DNA from: REEB76 sp049698775
Lineage (GTDB): Bacteria > Pseudomonadota > Gammaproteobacteria > Natronospirales > REEB76
NCBI GenBank assembly: GCA_049698775.1
Contig: JBAVYM010000050.1
Coordinates: 1-28,689, forward strand
Direction of reading: 5' to 3'
DNA length: 28,689 bases
Below the pieces are notes generated by a model. It was not told where the DNA came from, made no database searches, and saw only the letters and a list, made by a program, of their open reading frames with translations. Both the position numbers and the translations under genes were made by a program. This document shows positions 1-7,576 of this stretch, piece by piece. Positions within the stretch are counted from its first letter, which is position 1. The number at the start of each line of letters is the position of its first letter.

Positions 1-125
1 AGAATGTAGTCAACACAAAGGCTTAACTGGGCGTGTTGCTCCGTGCTTCCAATCGGCAGGACGGCGCGATTATCCTTTTTGAGATAGTCTTCCACCTGCA
101 TCCAGTTCATGTTCTGGATTTTCAC
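1..125 (-). CDS. Creatininase-family amidohydrolase, N-terminal fragment
   Basis: The 5' end of a gene running off the left edge; 41 codons are visible. The translation contains LPIGSTEQHAQLSLCVD, which matches the N-terminal metal-binding signature of the creatininase / creatinine amidohydrolase family (usually GSTEQHG..L.L.TD). The expected Glu and His of EQH and the downstream Asp are present. I chose the GTG at 125 because a strong ribosome-binding site, GGAGGAA (131-137), lies five bases upstream; an ATG at 110 is an internal alternative without one. Members hydrolyse cyclic or linear amides, and some act in cofactor maturation, so the substrate cannot be inferred from this fragment. It is divergent from the peptide transporter gene, 90 bp apart. 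The family call is fairly secure, the function open. Confidence 0.72.
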   Translation of the reverse strand, partial: MKIQNMNWMQVEDYLKKDNRAVLPIGSTEQHAQLSLCVDYI

Positions 126-215
126 GGCGCTTCCTCCGGCCAATTTAACGCCCGAAATTCAGGCAACAAACGACTCGGCAATAAGCATAAGGTTTACAAC
201 AAAGCTTGATTATAG

Positions 216-1751
216 ATGACGTACCCTGATGCAATAAGTCACCGGCATCCGCGCAAAGCCTTCCTGGTCCTGTTCTTCATCGAGATTTGGGAAAGGTTCG
301 GTTATTACGGTATGGCTTCGGTCATGGTGCTCTACATGGTGGAGCGCCGCGGCATGGGCGACGCGCAGGCGGACCTCATCTGGGGCGCGTTTTCCGCGCT
401 GGTTTACTCGATGCCGATGTTGGGCGGCTACGTGGGCGACCGCGTCCTCGGCGCGCGGCGGACCCTGGTGCTCGGCGCGATCACGCTGGGGCTGGGCTAC
501 GTGTTGCTGTCGGTGCCCTTGAGCGCGACGTTCTTTCCGGCCATGGGCTTGATTGCCCTCGGCAACGGCCTGTTCAAGGTCAACCCCAACAATCTGGCGT
601 CGCGCCTGTACGAGGGCAATCCTTCCAAGCTCGATATCCTGTTCACGCTGTACTACACCTCGCTGAACATCGGTGCGTTTGTTTCGATCCTGCTGACGCC
701 CTGGATCAAGGATCACACGCATTGGTTCATCCAGATCGGCCCGTTGCATTTCGACAGCTGGCACCTCGCGTTCGGCCTGAGCGCCATTGGCCTGACGCTG
801 GGCTTGCTCAATTACGGGGCATTCCAGCATTACCTGCGTCCTTACGGCACCGTGCCGGATTTCCGCCGATTGAACTGGCGCAGGCTCGTCGCGGTCGTTG
901 CCGTGTCGCTGATCATCGCGGGGCTGGTGGCGGCGATCATCAGGTATCGCGCCGCAGCGCTCGGCGTAGTCGGATTGTTCCTGGTCCTGATGATCTATGT
1001 GTTCGCGCACCTGTTGGCAAGCAGCGAACAACACCAGCGCAAACGCATCATCGCGTGCATCATCTTCACCTGCATATCTGCCATCTGGGCAATCTACAAC
1101 CAGCAGATCTATACCTCGCTTACACTGTATGCGCTACGCAATGTTGAGCACCAGATCCTTGGGCTTACGGTAGCACCCGCGCAGTTTCAGGATCTCAATC
1201 AATTCTGGCTGGTTGTGCTGGCGGGGCCCCTGGCCTTGTTTTACCAGCGCATGAGCCACACGGCGCGTGGCGATTTCTCGATTGCGGCCAAATACGCGGC
1301 CGGCCTGTATCTGCTGGCGGTGGCGTTCTTCCTGTATGCCGCCGGCGGTTTTAGCGCCCATGCCGGCATCGTATCTTCGTGGTGGCTGGTCGCGGGCTAT
1401 GCCGCACAGTCGCTGGGCGAACTGCTGATCAGCGCGCTGGGATTTTCGATGGTGTCACAACTGGTGCCGGAACGCGCGCGCGGCATCATCATGGGTACCT
1501 GGTTCCTGGGGATGGGCGTAAGCAACTACGCGGGTGGTGCCATCGCCAGCTTGGCTCATTTTCATTTGAGCACCACCCCTGCGACCGAAACCTTGCCGGT
1601 TTATATGCGTTTATTTGGCGGGCTTGGCCTGGCGGCATTGATTTGTGCGATCGTGGCTACCGTTACAATTCCGATATTGAACAGATTGATGGCGGCGGGA
1701 AGAGCGGGAATCCATGCAAACCACGATGAGACCGCCATGGGGCTCCGCTGA
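216..1751 (+). CDS. POT/PTR2 family proton-dependent peptide transporter
   Basis: A 511-residue polytopic inner-membrane protein of the proton-dependent oligopeptide transporter family (major facilitator fold), which imports di- or tripeptides with protons. The family signature E-x-x-E-R-F-x-Y-Y-G lies at residues 23-32; its Glu and Arg are known in the family to take part in proton coupling. GGYVGDRVLGARRT (about residues 71-84) is the PTR2 loop 2-3 motif. About 12-14 hydrophobic segments are visible, and the length fits the family. The ATG at 216 has no convincing Shine-Dalgarno sequence but gives the expected short N-terminus before helix 1. The next gene, an exported LVIVD protein, starts 107 bp downstream on the same strand with its own ribosome-binding site. 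Substrate specificity cannot be read from the sequence. Confidence 0.9.
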   Translation: MTYPDAISHRHPRKAFLVLFFIEIWERFGYYGMASVMVLYMVERRGMGDAQADLIWGAFSALVYSMPMLGGYVGDRVLGARRTLVLGAITLGLGYVLLSVPLSATFFPAMGLIALGNGLFKVNPNNLASRLYEGNPSKLDILFTLYYTSLNIGAFVSILLTPWIKDHTHWFIQIGPLHFDSWHLAFGLSAIGLTLGLLNYGAFQHYLRPYGTVPDFRRLNWRRLVAVVAVSLIIAGLVAAIIRYRAAALGVVGLFLVLMIYVFAHLLASSEQHQRKRIIACIIFTCISAIWAIYNQQIYTSLTLYALRNVEHQILGLTVAPAQFQDLNQFWLVVLAGPLALFYQRMSHTARGDFSIAAKYAAGLYLLAVAFFLYAAGGFSAHAGIVSSWWLVAGYAAQSLGELLISALGFSMVSQLVPERARGIIMGTWFLGMGVSNYAGGAIASLAHFHLSTTPATETLPVYMRLFGGLGLAALICAIVATVTIPILNRLMAAGRAGIHANHDETAMGLR

Positions 1752-1858
1752 TCCATGGCTTGCAATTCCTTTCTTTCGTTTTGACACTCAAGGCGCAATA
1801 ATGTTGGGAGCTCCCCAGCTTGCTCAAACATGATCTTTCAGCTCCTGCGAGGTTTGTC

Positions 1859-3472
1859 ATGCGTGATGTATATCGAATTGGCCAAAATTTCGGACTGGCG
1901 TTTGCGCTCGGTATCTTGGCGCTCACGATCACACCTGCGGCAGTAAAAGCTCAGGCCCCGTTCCTGGGCCCCGTACCTGCACCGGCGTGCCAACCGGGAG
2001 ACCGGACCGAGACCGGAGTGGACGGCCAGCTCACGTCGGCCGAACGCGCGAGCGGTGCTTCGACCAAACCCTACAACTGCAATCTGGCCATCGTCGGCGA
2101 GTACCAGGGCCAAGGCGCGGGTCACCAGCTCATGTGGTACGGCCATTGCGCCTACGTCACGACCGAGGGCTTTGAGGCCGGGCAAAAGGGCGTGCCGCCG
2201 CTCCTGCACCCCGGAATCCAGGTGCTGGACATGTCGAATCCGCGCAATCCCCGCTACCTCACCAATCTGGATGATCCGGCCGCGCTGTATGATTGGGAAG
2301 ACGGCGCGGTGAATACCCGCCGCGCGCTGCTGGGGACCGCCGAGAGCTGGACGGGCGAAGGACCGCAACCCGCCGTTTCCTTCTATGACCTTTCCAATTG
2401 TGCGCACCCGCGGTTGCTGTTCAGCGGCCAGCTGCCAGACCCGGATTTGTCGGCGCATGCCGGCAATTTCGCCTACGACGGCAAAACCTATTGGCTCGCT
2501 TCGTTCGGCAAACGTCGTCTGTATGCCATTGACGTGACGGACCCGGAGCATCCGAAAGAGATTCTCGACTGGGACTTCCCGAACGGCCAGGCAGGCGGCG
2601 CCGGAGCCGGCCAGATATGCCATCGGATTTCCCTCAATCAATTTACGGTAGATGGCCATCCGCCCGACACGCTGCTGTTCTGCGGCGTGGTCGGAAATAT
2701 GATCCGCCCCGGCGACTATCAGTCTGGAAATGGACTGGTTATCTATGATGTGAGTCAAGTGCAGGACCGCCGTCCACATCCGGTCATAAATGTCATCAGC
2801 TCGCTTTATTGGGTGAATGGCGCCATCGCCATCGAGCCCGACCTGGCATTCATCCACGGCAAGCCTTATCTGGGCGTCGGCGATGAATGCGGATCCGGCG
2901 GCTGCGGCTATCCCAAGTCTGCGGTGGAGGCCTGCAACGCGGGGCTCCCGCCCAACGGCATGGAGCGGCTCATTGACATCCGCGACCTGAAGAAGCCCAA
3001 GCTCGTGTCCCAGCTCATGCTCGGCGTGGACAATCCGAAAAACTGCGCGCTCACGGAAAACGACATCACCGCCACCATGGGCGGCTACGGCTACAGCGTG
3101 CACGACTGCACTTTCGACAATCCCATGGATGCGAAACTACTGGCCTGCTCCGGCCATCAGGCGGGCGTGCGCGTGTTCGATATTCATGATCCGGAGCAAC
3201 CGCGGGAGATCGCCTACTTCGTGGGGCCGGCGCCCAAATATCCCAACGAGATCGATCCAGGTTCGCTGCTGAACATATTCCAACGAGTGAGTCCGCCGAT
3301 CAACTTTGCATGGTCGAAAGCGCACAGCCGCTTCGTGTGGCAAAAGGGCCAACTTTACCTCTGGGTCACCTCAAGCCACGGCGGCTTCTACACCTTGAAG
3401 TTCGAGAACCAGGCGGAGATCACAAAATTGAAGCCAGCGCCAACTCCCGGGGACGAGGACTATCAAGATTAG
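1859..3472 (+). CDS. Secreted LVIVD-repeat (beta-propeller) protein
   Basis: A 537-residue exported protein. The ATG at 1859 is preferred because GAGG (1849-1852) precedes it by six bases and it opens directly into a signal peptide: Arg-rich start, a hydrophobic stretch around residues 10-25, and an Ala-x-Ala type cleavage region near VKAQA. A TTG at 1820 would add 13 residues. The mature part has at least five LVIVD-type blades, for example GIQVLDMSNPRNPRYL, VSFYDLSNCAHPRLL, LYAIDVTDPEHPKEI, RLIDIRDLKKPKLV and GVRVFDIHDPEQPREI. Such repeats form surface or periplasmic beta-propellers of mostly unknown function. Several cysteines in the mature part (such as the DECGSGGCG stretch) could form disulfides. 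No catalytic motif was recognised. It may share transcription with the transporter upstream, but that is only inferred from orientation. Confidence 0.82.
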   Translation: MRDVYRIGQNFGLAFALGILALTITPAAVKAQAPFLGPVPAPACQPGDRTETGVDGQLTSAERASGASTKPYNCNLAIVGEYQGQGAGHQLMWYGHCAYVTTEGFEAGQKGVPPLLHPGIQVLDMSNPRNPRYLTNLDDPAALYDWEDGAVNTRRALLGTAESWTGEGPQPAVSFYDLSNCAHPRLLFSGQLPDPDLSAHAGNFAYDGKTYWLASFGKRRLYAIDVTDPEHPKEILDWDFPNGQAGGAGAGQICHRISLNQFTVDGHPPDTLLFCGVVGNMIRPGDYQSGNGLVIYDVSQVQDRRPHPVINVISSLYWVNGAIAIEPDLAFIHGKPYLGVGDECGSGGCGYPKSAVEACNAGLPPNGMERLIDIRDLKKPKLVSQLMLGVDNPKNCALTENDITATMGGYGYSVHDCTFDNPMDAKLLACSGHQAGVRVFDIHDPEQPREIAYFVGPAPKYPNEIDPGSLLNIFQRVSPPINFAWSKAHSRFVWQKGQLYLWVTSSHGGFYTLKFENQAEITKLKPAPTPGDEDYQD

Positions 3473-3604
3473 GTGCGGCGCGGAGCTTCTCATTGACATG
3501 CCGCGGCATAACAGTTCGCGCGGACACCCGAACGGTCATACATGGGTACATGACATGGTCGGCTCACCATGGATAGTTTAATGGGCGTAATTTGCTGAAG
3601 GTAG

Positions 3605-3646
3605 TGCCGGCGGAGAGAGTCGAACTCCCGGAGTACGCGTTACGAA
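3605..3646 (-). repeat. Displaced tRNA-Thr(CGT) 3'-half fragment (att-like)
   Basis: Read on the minus strand, this is the anticodon loop TTCGTAA, the 3' side of the anticodon stem, the variable region, a full T-arm, the acceptor 3' strand and the discriminator A of a tRNA-Thr(CGT). It matches 5708-5749 of the intact tRNA: 26 identical bases (3605-3630), four mismatches in the variable region, then 11 of 12 identical. The 5' half is absent, and the following CCA has become CTA. A direct repeat of a tRNA 3' end in the same orientation is the usual footprint of tyrosine-recombinase integration, here with identity beginning at the anticodon loop. Confidence 0.75.
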
Positions 3647-3720
3647 ATTTCCGCAAACTTTGCATCCGCGCGCAATTGCGTACATCAAATCAAGTACTTG
3701 AGAGAAACCGATTGCGCGTA

Positions 3721-3740
3721 GATACACGCCAATGCACGCC
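3721..3740. repeat. Tandem 10-bp repeat, possible recombinase arm-type sites
   Basis: GATACACGCC followed directly by AATGCACGCC (8 of 10 bases identical) lies about 75 bp inside the tRNA fragment. Short repeats at this distance from a tRNA-derived core are typical of arm-type binding sites of P4-like tyrosine integrases, but no integrase is present to support this. The repeat is seen directly; the function is inferred. Confidence 0.3.
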
Positions 3741-3923
3741 GTTGTGTGAACGCACTATCGCATAGCTATGGCAGAGAATATTTTTAAAGCTAGAGAACTC
3801 GATACTGTTCCAGCGTATTTGTGCCCAGGTTTTAGCGATCGGAATACCACATTGAACATGACACAAAGCATTCAACCCGGTCAGTCACGTGTATCAGATA
3901 GTCAAAGCACCACGCCTGCCTGG

Positions 3924-4676
3924 TTAGCCTTTGCCGAAGATTGCCTGCATGTTAGCCGTGTCAGGCAAACCCAGAAGTATGTGGATTTGGCCGTGATCAT
4001 CACGATAAACCGTAGCCGGCGTGGCAAAGGCATCGACACGTTTCATGAGGTTTTCGTTGGCCTCAATTTTAGCGCGTATCTTCGGATCCACCGCAGCGAA
4101 TGGCTTGATTGGGCTGTGACCGAACGCCAGCTCGTTCCTGCGCATAGCCTCGGCAGGATCGTCGGCTGTGAGCACAGCCGCCCCGCGTCCGAGGCTCGTT
4201 GGCGCGATCACCGCTACAATGATATTGCGGATCTGTACATCGCCCTGCTTCAGATATGGCTGCGTGGCGAGCCACAGGACGTGGCAGTATGGACAATCAG
4301 TATCAGTAAAAATGTAGACGATACGCTTGGGCTTGGTTGAACCCTCAGCAATCCAGGTTGCGTGACCAAGCTGCTGCCACAATGCCTGATCCAACTTGGG
4401 CATGGTGGCCACGCGGAAAGCTGCATTGGTCAGATCCTTGCCATGCTCGTCGTATAACACGCCGATGGTGACAGTTTGCCCATCGGGTAGCAGGTAAACC
4501 GGCGTCAGCTGGCCGCCGAACTCACCCACATAGCCCTTGAAACCCTTGGGAGCCTGCATCGTGCCCTTGATTGTGATGCCCCGGGCGACCAAGGCCCGGA
4601 TTGGGGCAGGATATTCCTGGGCTTGGGCACCTGTAGTGCAGATAACACAAGCGATTAGAAACAACCAAAGTTTCAT
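3924..4676 (-). CDS. dsbG: Periplasmic DsbG-like disulfide isomerase/chaperone
   Basis: A 250-residue exported thioredoxin-fold protein. Residues 1-20 form a signal peptide (hydrophobic core, then GAQAQ). An N-terminal dimerisation-type region follows (about 21-90, with GYVGEFGGQLTPVYLLPDG), then a linker helix and a thioredoxin domain with the redox motif Cys128-Pro-Tyr-Cys131 in FTDTDCPYC. A cis-proline loop with Thr219-Pro220 matches the Thr-Pro found in DsbG. Length and layout fit DsbG (about 248 residues in E. coli), which protects or reduces single cysteines and isomerises disulfides in the periplasm together with DsbD. DsbC is a less likely alternative. It sits inside the putative tRNA-Thr island, downstream of the DUF4242 gene but separated from it by a strong terminator, so it probably has its own promoter. 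Confidence 0.85.
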   Translation of the reverse strand: MKLWLFLIACVICTTGAQAQEYPAPIRALVARGITIKGTMQAPKGFKGYVGEFGGQLTPVYLLPDGQTVTIGVLYDEHGKDLTNAAFRVATMPKLDQALWQQLGHATWIAEGSTKPKRIVYIFTDTDCPYCHVLWLATQPYLKQGDVQIRNIIVAVIAPTSLGRGAAVLTADDPAEAMRRNELAFGHSPIKPFAAVDPKIRAKIEANENLMKRVDAFATPATVYRDDHGQIHILLGLPDTANMQAIFGKG

Positions 4677-4775
4677 TGGCCGAATTTTGCAATCAAATAA
4701 TGGTACGGGCAGTCAATTCTCAGGCACATTCAATTATCCTGGCCTATTGAGTTAAATAAAAGCTGGGGAAGTTAA

Positions 4776-4811
4776 AAGATTGGCGCTACGGAAAACCGAA
4801 GCGCCAATCTT
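4776..4811 (-). terminator. Rho-independent terminator after the DUF4242 gene
   Basis: A perfect 12-bp inverted repeat, AAGATTGGCGCT (4776-4787) and AGCGCCAATCTT (4800-4811). After one A-A mismatch it continues with three more pairs around a four-base loop. On the minus strand the stem is followed by TTTT. It starts 29 bp past the DUF4242 stop and upstream of dsbG. Confidence 0.75.
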
Positions 4812-4840
4812 GCAAGCCTCTAGGTTACTCAGTGATTTAC

Positions 4841-5233
4841 TCAGTGACTGACTACATCTTTGCTATGCGGCATCAGCGTCACTGGCACTGCAAACACCCG
4901 ATCGACTGGTAGTCCGTTGGCCTTGGCAGCATCACGGATGGCCTGCTCATTGGGAGCCTCGTAGATGCAGAACGTCATGTTCTTGTCGCCGGTGGCGTAG
5001 GACTCGACCCACTTCACGTGGTATTTGGCGTTGGTGGCATTGACCTTGTTTTTGGTCGCCTGATCGAGGCCATCGAGTGCGCCGGCGGGAAAGGTGCGTT
5101 GGATAAGGTAACGATGCATGACTGGAGTTGAAGTTTGTTTGGCCGAAGACGCTGCAGGGCTGGCTTGAGCAAACACCGGTGTCATAGTGACGATGACAAA
5201 CATGCCAAGTAGTGCAATAAATAGACGCTTCAT
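4841..5233 (-). CDS. Exported DUF4242 (SCO4226-like) protein
   Basis: 130 residues from the ATG at 5233, chosen because GGAGGAG lies seven bases upstream and it begins a clear signal peptide (MKRLFIALLGMFVIVTM, cleavage near VFAQA). An upstream in-frame ATG at 5266 would place extra polar residues ahead of the signal. The mature part holds one DUF4242 domain: HRYLIQRTFP, KWVESYATGDKNMTFCIYEA, then IRDAAKANGLPVDRVFAV. A characterised homologue, SCO4226 of Streptomyces, is a small ferredoxin-like-fold nickel-binding protein; whether this one binds metal is not known. It lies in the putative tRNA-Thr island, is transcribed towards dsbG, and ends before a strong hairpin terminator. Confidence 0.8.
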   Translation of the reverse strand: MKRLFIALLGMFVIVTMTPVFAQASPAASSAKQTSTPVMHRYLIQRTFPAGALDGLDQATKNKVNATNAKYHVKWVESYATGDKNMTFCIYEAPNEQAIRDAAKANGLPVDRVFAVPVTLMPHSKDVVSH

Positions 5234-5704
5234 GTCATTTCTCCTCCGAGAACATGGCAACGCCACCTGGTAAGCGTTACGCAGTCCTAATATGTTGTAA
5301 TAGGTGCCAGGATTTGGATTCAGGAAGTAAATGAGCGACGCCCCCCATCAGGAGATAAAATCATTAATTCATGCGTGCTCACATACAACGAATGCCTGGA
5401 TTTAATTTCCATAGTTGACAGTTAGAGCAACTGTCATTCCATCCAAAGCTATCCGTCCCCACGAGATTGATAGTCTCACTTACAAATCTCAGATACTAGT
5501 TCGCACCGCGATTATGTATTTCTATGTTAAATCACACTTTTGGAATGCTCTGTAACATGTTGATTTGTTTTAGTATTCAATTTTTGAGACATATCCGCTG
5601 AAAGGTGTCCTAGCCGCCTACCGCGCAATTGTGGCCGCCATCGCCGCCGGTTTCTGGCTCTATATGTTATTGGTTCGGTTGTGGTTTCAGGTAACAGAAA
5701 ATAA
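5234..5704. other. AT-rich non-coding stretch inside the putative island
   Basis: No ORF with family features was found on either strand. The one distinct structure is a perfect 8-bp inverted repeat with a five-base spacer, TGACAGTT (5416-5423) and AACTGTCA (5429-5436), which overlaps a TTGACA hexamer (5415-5420). It could be an operator, but no matching -10 box is convincing. The right end, just before the tRNA 3' end, is where an integrase gene would often lie; none is readable. Confidence 0.5.
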
Positions 5705-5780
<76 letters not shown>

Positions 5781-5815
5781 TTTGATTCAAGAAAACTTGT
5801 CTGCAAAGGCGCGCG

Positions 5816-5844
5816 AGTATAGCCAAAGGATTTCATCGGGTAAA
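5816..5844 (-). promoter_or_regulatory. Sigma-70 promoter of tRNA-Thr
   Basis: On the minus strand, TTTACC (5839-5844), a 17-bp spacer and TATACT (5816-5821), ending 35 bp before the tRNA 5' end. The discriminator region (CGCGCGCC) is GC-rich, as is common for stable-RNA promoters. Confidence 0.65.
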
Positions 5845-5848
5845 TCAA

Positions 5849-6286
5849 TCAGGAGGTTTTTGTTTTGTGCCGCACCCGCACGATGACTTCGATGCCATCC
5901 TGTTCGGTGCCGGGCGGCAGCGGCGGTAGGCGCGCGAAGCTCACTTGGTCCGGCGCGATATCCGCAAGCTCGCCGCTGTCGGCATTGTAAAAATGGTGGT
6001 GTGCACCGGTAGTGGGGTCATAGAACACCCGCGCGGGATCCACGATGACTTCCCGCACCAAGCCCTTGTCGGAAAACAACCGCAAAGTGTTATAAACCGT
6101 GGCCTTGGATACCTTGGCGTCACCGCGATTCACGGCCACCAGAATCTGCTCCGCCGATAAATGCTGCGGTTTGCGGAACAGCAGCTCCGCGATCTGCAGG
6201 CGCTGCGGCGTGGGCGTCACTCCATGGGCCGCAAGATGCGCTGCCAGGGCCTCGCCACTCAAAGGAATGAATTCAGACGCAACCAT
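5849..6286 (-). CDS. Fur-superfamily regulator, Irr-like, cysteine-free
   Basis: 145 residues with the Fur architecture. The N-terminal winged helix (about 12-85) includes TPTPQRLQIAELLF and the recognition region SKATVYNTLRLFSDKGLV; a short C-terminal dimerisation domain contains GAHHHFYN (His96-98). Unlike Fur, Zur or PerR, there is no cysteine anywhere, so the structural CxxC zinc site is missing. The HHH motif and the phrase FYDPTTGAHHHF resemble Irr-type proteins, which sense iron through haem in alphaproteobacteria. Assignment to Irr is by motif only. No strong ribosome-binding site precedes the ATG. A TATACT box at 6317-6322 (minus strand) could be its -10 element, just past the end of thiO. 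Metal- or haem-dependent regulation is inferred. Confidence 0.8.
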   Translation of the reverse strand: MVASEFIPLSGEALAAHLAAHGVTPTPQRLQIAELLFRKPQHLSAEQILVAVNRGDAKVSKATVYNTLRLFSDKGLVREVIVDPARVFYDPTTGAHHHFYNADSGELADIAPDQVSFARLPPLPPGTEQDGIEVIVRVRHKTKTS

Positions 6287-6332
6287 GTGGATAAATTACA
6301 TAATCGTGCGGGATTCAGTATAGACGCCAAAA

Positions 6333-7445
6333 TCAGTCGCTGTCCATGCTCAGCATGCGTCCAGCAAGTGCGTATGGCGCCGGGTCCACCGCCGGCGCTC
6401 GCCCTGACAGGATATCCGCCAACAACCGCGCGGAGGCCGGGGCAAGCGTAATGCCCTCGCCATCGTGGCCGGTATTGAAATACAAACCATCCCGCACCGG
6501 CGAGGCGCCGATGTAAGGGCGCCCGTCCGCGGAACCAGGCCGCAGCCCGGACCAGTGGCGTTTGGGCTTCACACCCTTGAGCACCGGCAGCAGGCGTTCC
6601 GCGACGGTGGTAAGTTCAGCGAGTGCGGTTTGGGTTAGCGCACGGTCAAAGCCGGCTTTTTCACGCGTGCTGCCCACCACGATCTGTCCGCTGCGTCGCG
6701 CGAACAGGTAATGCTTGCCGTCGTAAAGTATGCGACGCACCAGTCCGGGCGGGCCGTCGAATTCGATAAGCTGCCCGCTCACCGGCTCCACCGGGATGTG
6801 CGTGCCGGATTCGGCCGCCAGTTGGCCACTCCAGGCGCCGCAGGCCACCACCACATACCCGGCATGCAGTTCTTCCGTTGCGGTCCGCACACCTTCAATG
6901 CGCTTGCCGCGGCGCAACAAAGCCGTGACTTCGGCATCCTCGCGCAGCGGAATGCCTTCGTTGAGCACGGTTTCGCGCAACGCGCGCATGAGCCGCGGTA
7001 CATGCACGTGCGCCACATCCGGCACGAATAGCGATGTTTGAATGTTATTGGCGAGGGCCGGTTCAAGCTGACGGGTTTGCTTCTCATCCAGCTGGTCCAG
7101 GGTATGACCGCCGGTCTCCGCCCAGGCGCGCGCGGCTGTGGATGCTGCATCAGGACACAGCAGACCGCTGACGGTCCATTGCGGATTGATGCCACTGCCG
7201 CGCCGCAGCTCATCGGTCAGCACCGGGTAATGAGCCTGGCTCCAACGCGCCAATGCATTGATTGGGGCCGGAGCCTCCCAGGGATACATTGGTGAAAGAA
7301 TGCCGGCGGCGGCACGCGAAGCCTCGCGTCCGGCCTTACCCCGCTCCACCAGCATGACCGACAGGCCAGAAGCCGCCAACTCACGCGCACTCAGCATGCC
7401 GATAATCCCGGCTCCCACCACGATGACGTCCGGCTGCTTGCTCAT
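6333..7445 (-). CDS. thiO: Glycine oxidase ThiO (FAD-dependent)
   Basis: A 370-residue FAD-dependent D-amino-acid oxidase-family protein. The N-terminal dinucleotide-binding motif VGAGIIGMLSA follows the strand PDVIVV, with the acidic end of the second strand at LVERG. EASRAAAGILSPMYPWE is characteristic of ThiO. The C-terminal HWSGLRPGSADGRPYIG and NTGHDGEGITLAPA complete the FAD site. ThiO oxidises glycine to the imine used in thiazole synthesis for thiamine, but no other thi gene is nearby. In P. aeruginosa a ThiO-like oxidase gene occupies the same place beside the fimT/minor-pilin cluster, which supports orthology by position. The start at 7445 sits just after AGAGG. It is divergent from the pilin gene and lies 46 bp upstream of the Fur-like gene on the same strand. 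Confidence 0.88.
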   Translation of the reverse strand: MSKQPDVIVVGAGIIGMLSARELAASGLSVMLVERGKAGREASRAAAGILSPMYPWEAPAPINALARWSQAHYPVLTDELRRGSGINPQWTVSGLLCPDAASTAARAWAETGGHTLDQLDEKQTRQLEPALANNIQTSLFVPDVAHVHVPRLMRALRETVLNEGIPLREDAEVTALLRRGKRIEGVRTATEELHAGYVVVACGAWSGQLAAESGTHIPVEPVSGQLIEFDGPPGLVRRILYDGKHYLFARRSGQIVVGSTREKAGFDRALTQTALAELTTVAERLLPVLKGVKPKRHWSGLRPGSADGRPYIGASPVRDGLYFNTGHDGEGITLAPASARLLADILSGRAPAVDPAPYALAGRMLSMDSD

Positions 7446-7576
7446 GGCCTCTTGATTCTCTCGAAGAATTGTTCTTAACTGGCTTGGTCAAAGACCGCTA
7501 AACAGTACAGGATAGAGCCCGTTACGAAAAGCCCCGCGGGTTCTGGGCAAACAGGACATTAGTCAAGGAGGATGCC

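Larger units (their letters stand above)
3473..3923. other. Gene-poor junction at the left edge of the putative island
   Basis: No credible gene lies here; a plus-strand ORF starting at 3768 is mostly antisense to dsbG and has no family features. The stretch holds a perfect 12-bp palindrome ATGCCGCGGCAT (3498-3509), a 42-nt fragment of a tRNA-Thr 3' half (3605-3646), and a tandem 10-bp repeat (3721-3740). From about 3640 onward the sequence becomes visibly more AT-rich than the flanking core genes. Confidence 0.6.

Noticed and set aside
1838..3103. 421-codon minus-strand ORF
   Set aside because: Antisense to the LVIVD protein gene, which has a signal peptide and repeats; the antisense product has no recognisable feature or ribosome-binding site.
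3498..3509. Palindrome ATGCCGCGGCAT after the LVIVD gene as a terminator
   Set aside because: It has no loop and no T-run; a 12-bp GC-rich palindrome is plausible by chance here.
3768..4340. 190-codon plus-strand ORF in the island
   Set aside because: Most of it is antisense to the dsbG active-site region; no domain and no ribosome-binding site. Its first 150 bases do lie in non-coding DNA, but they show no integrase similarity.
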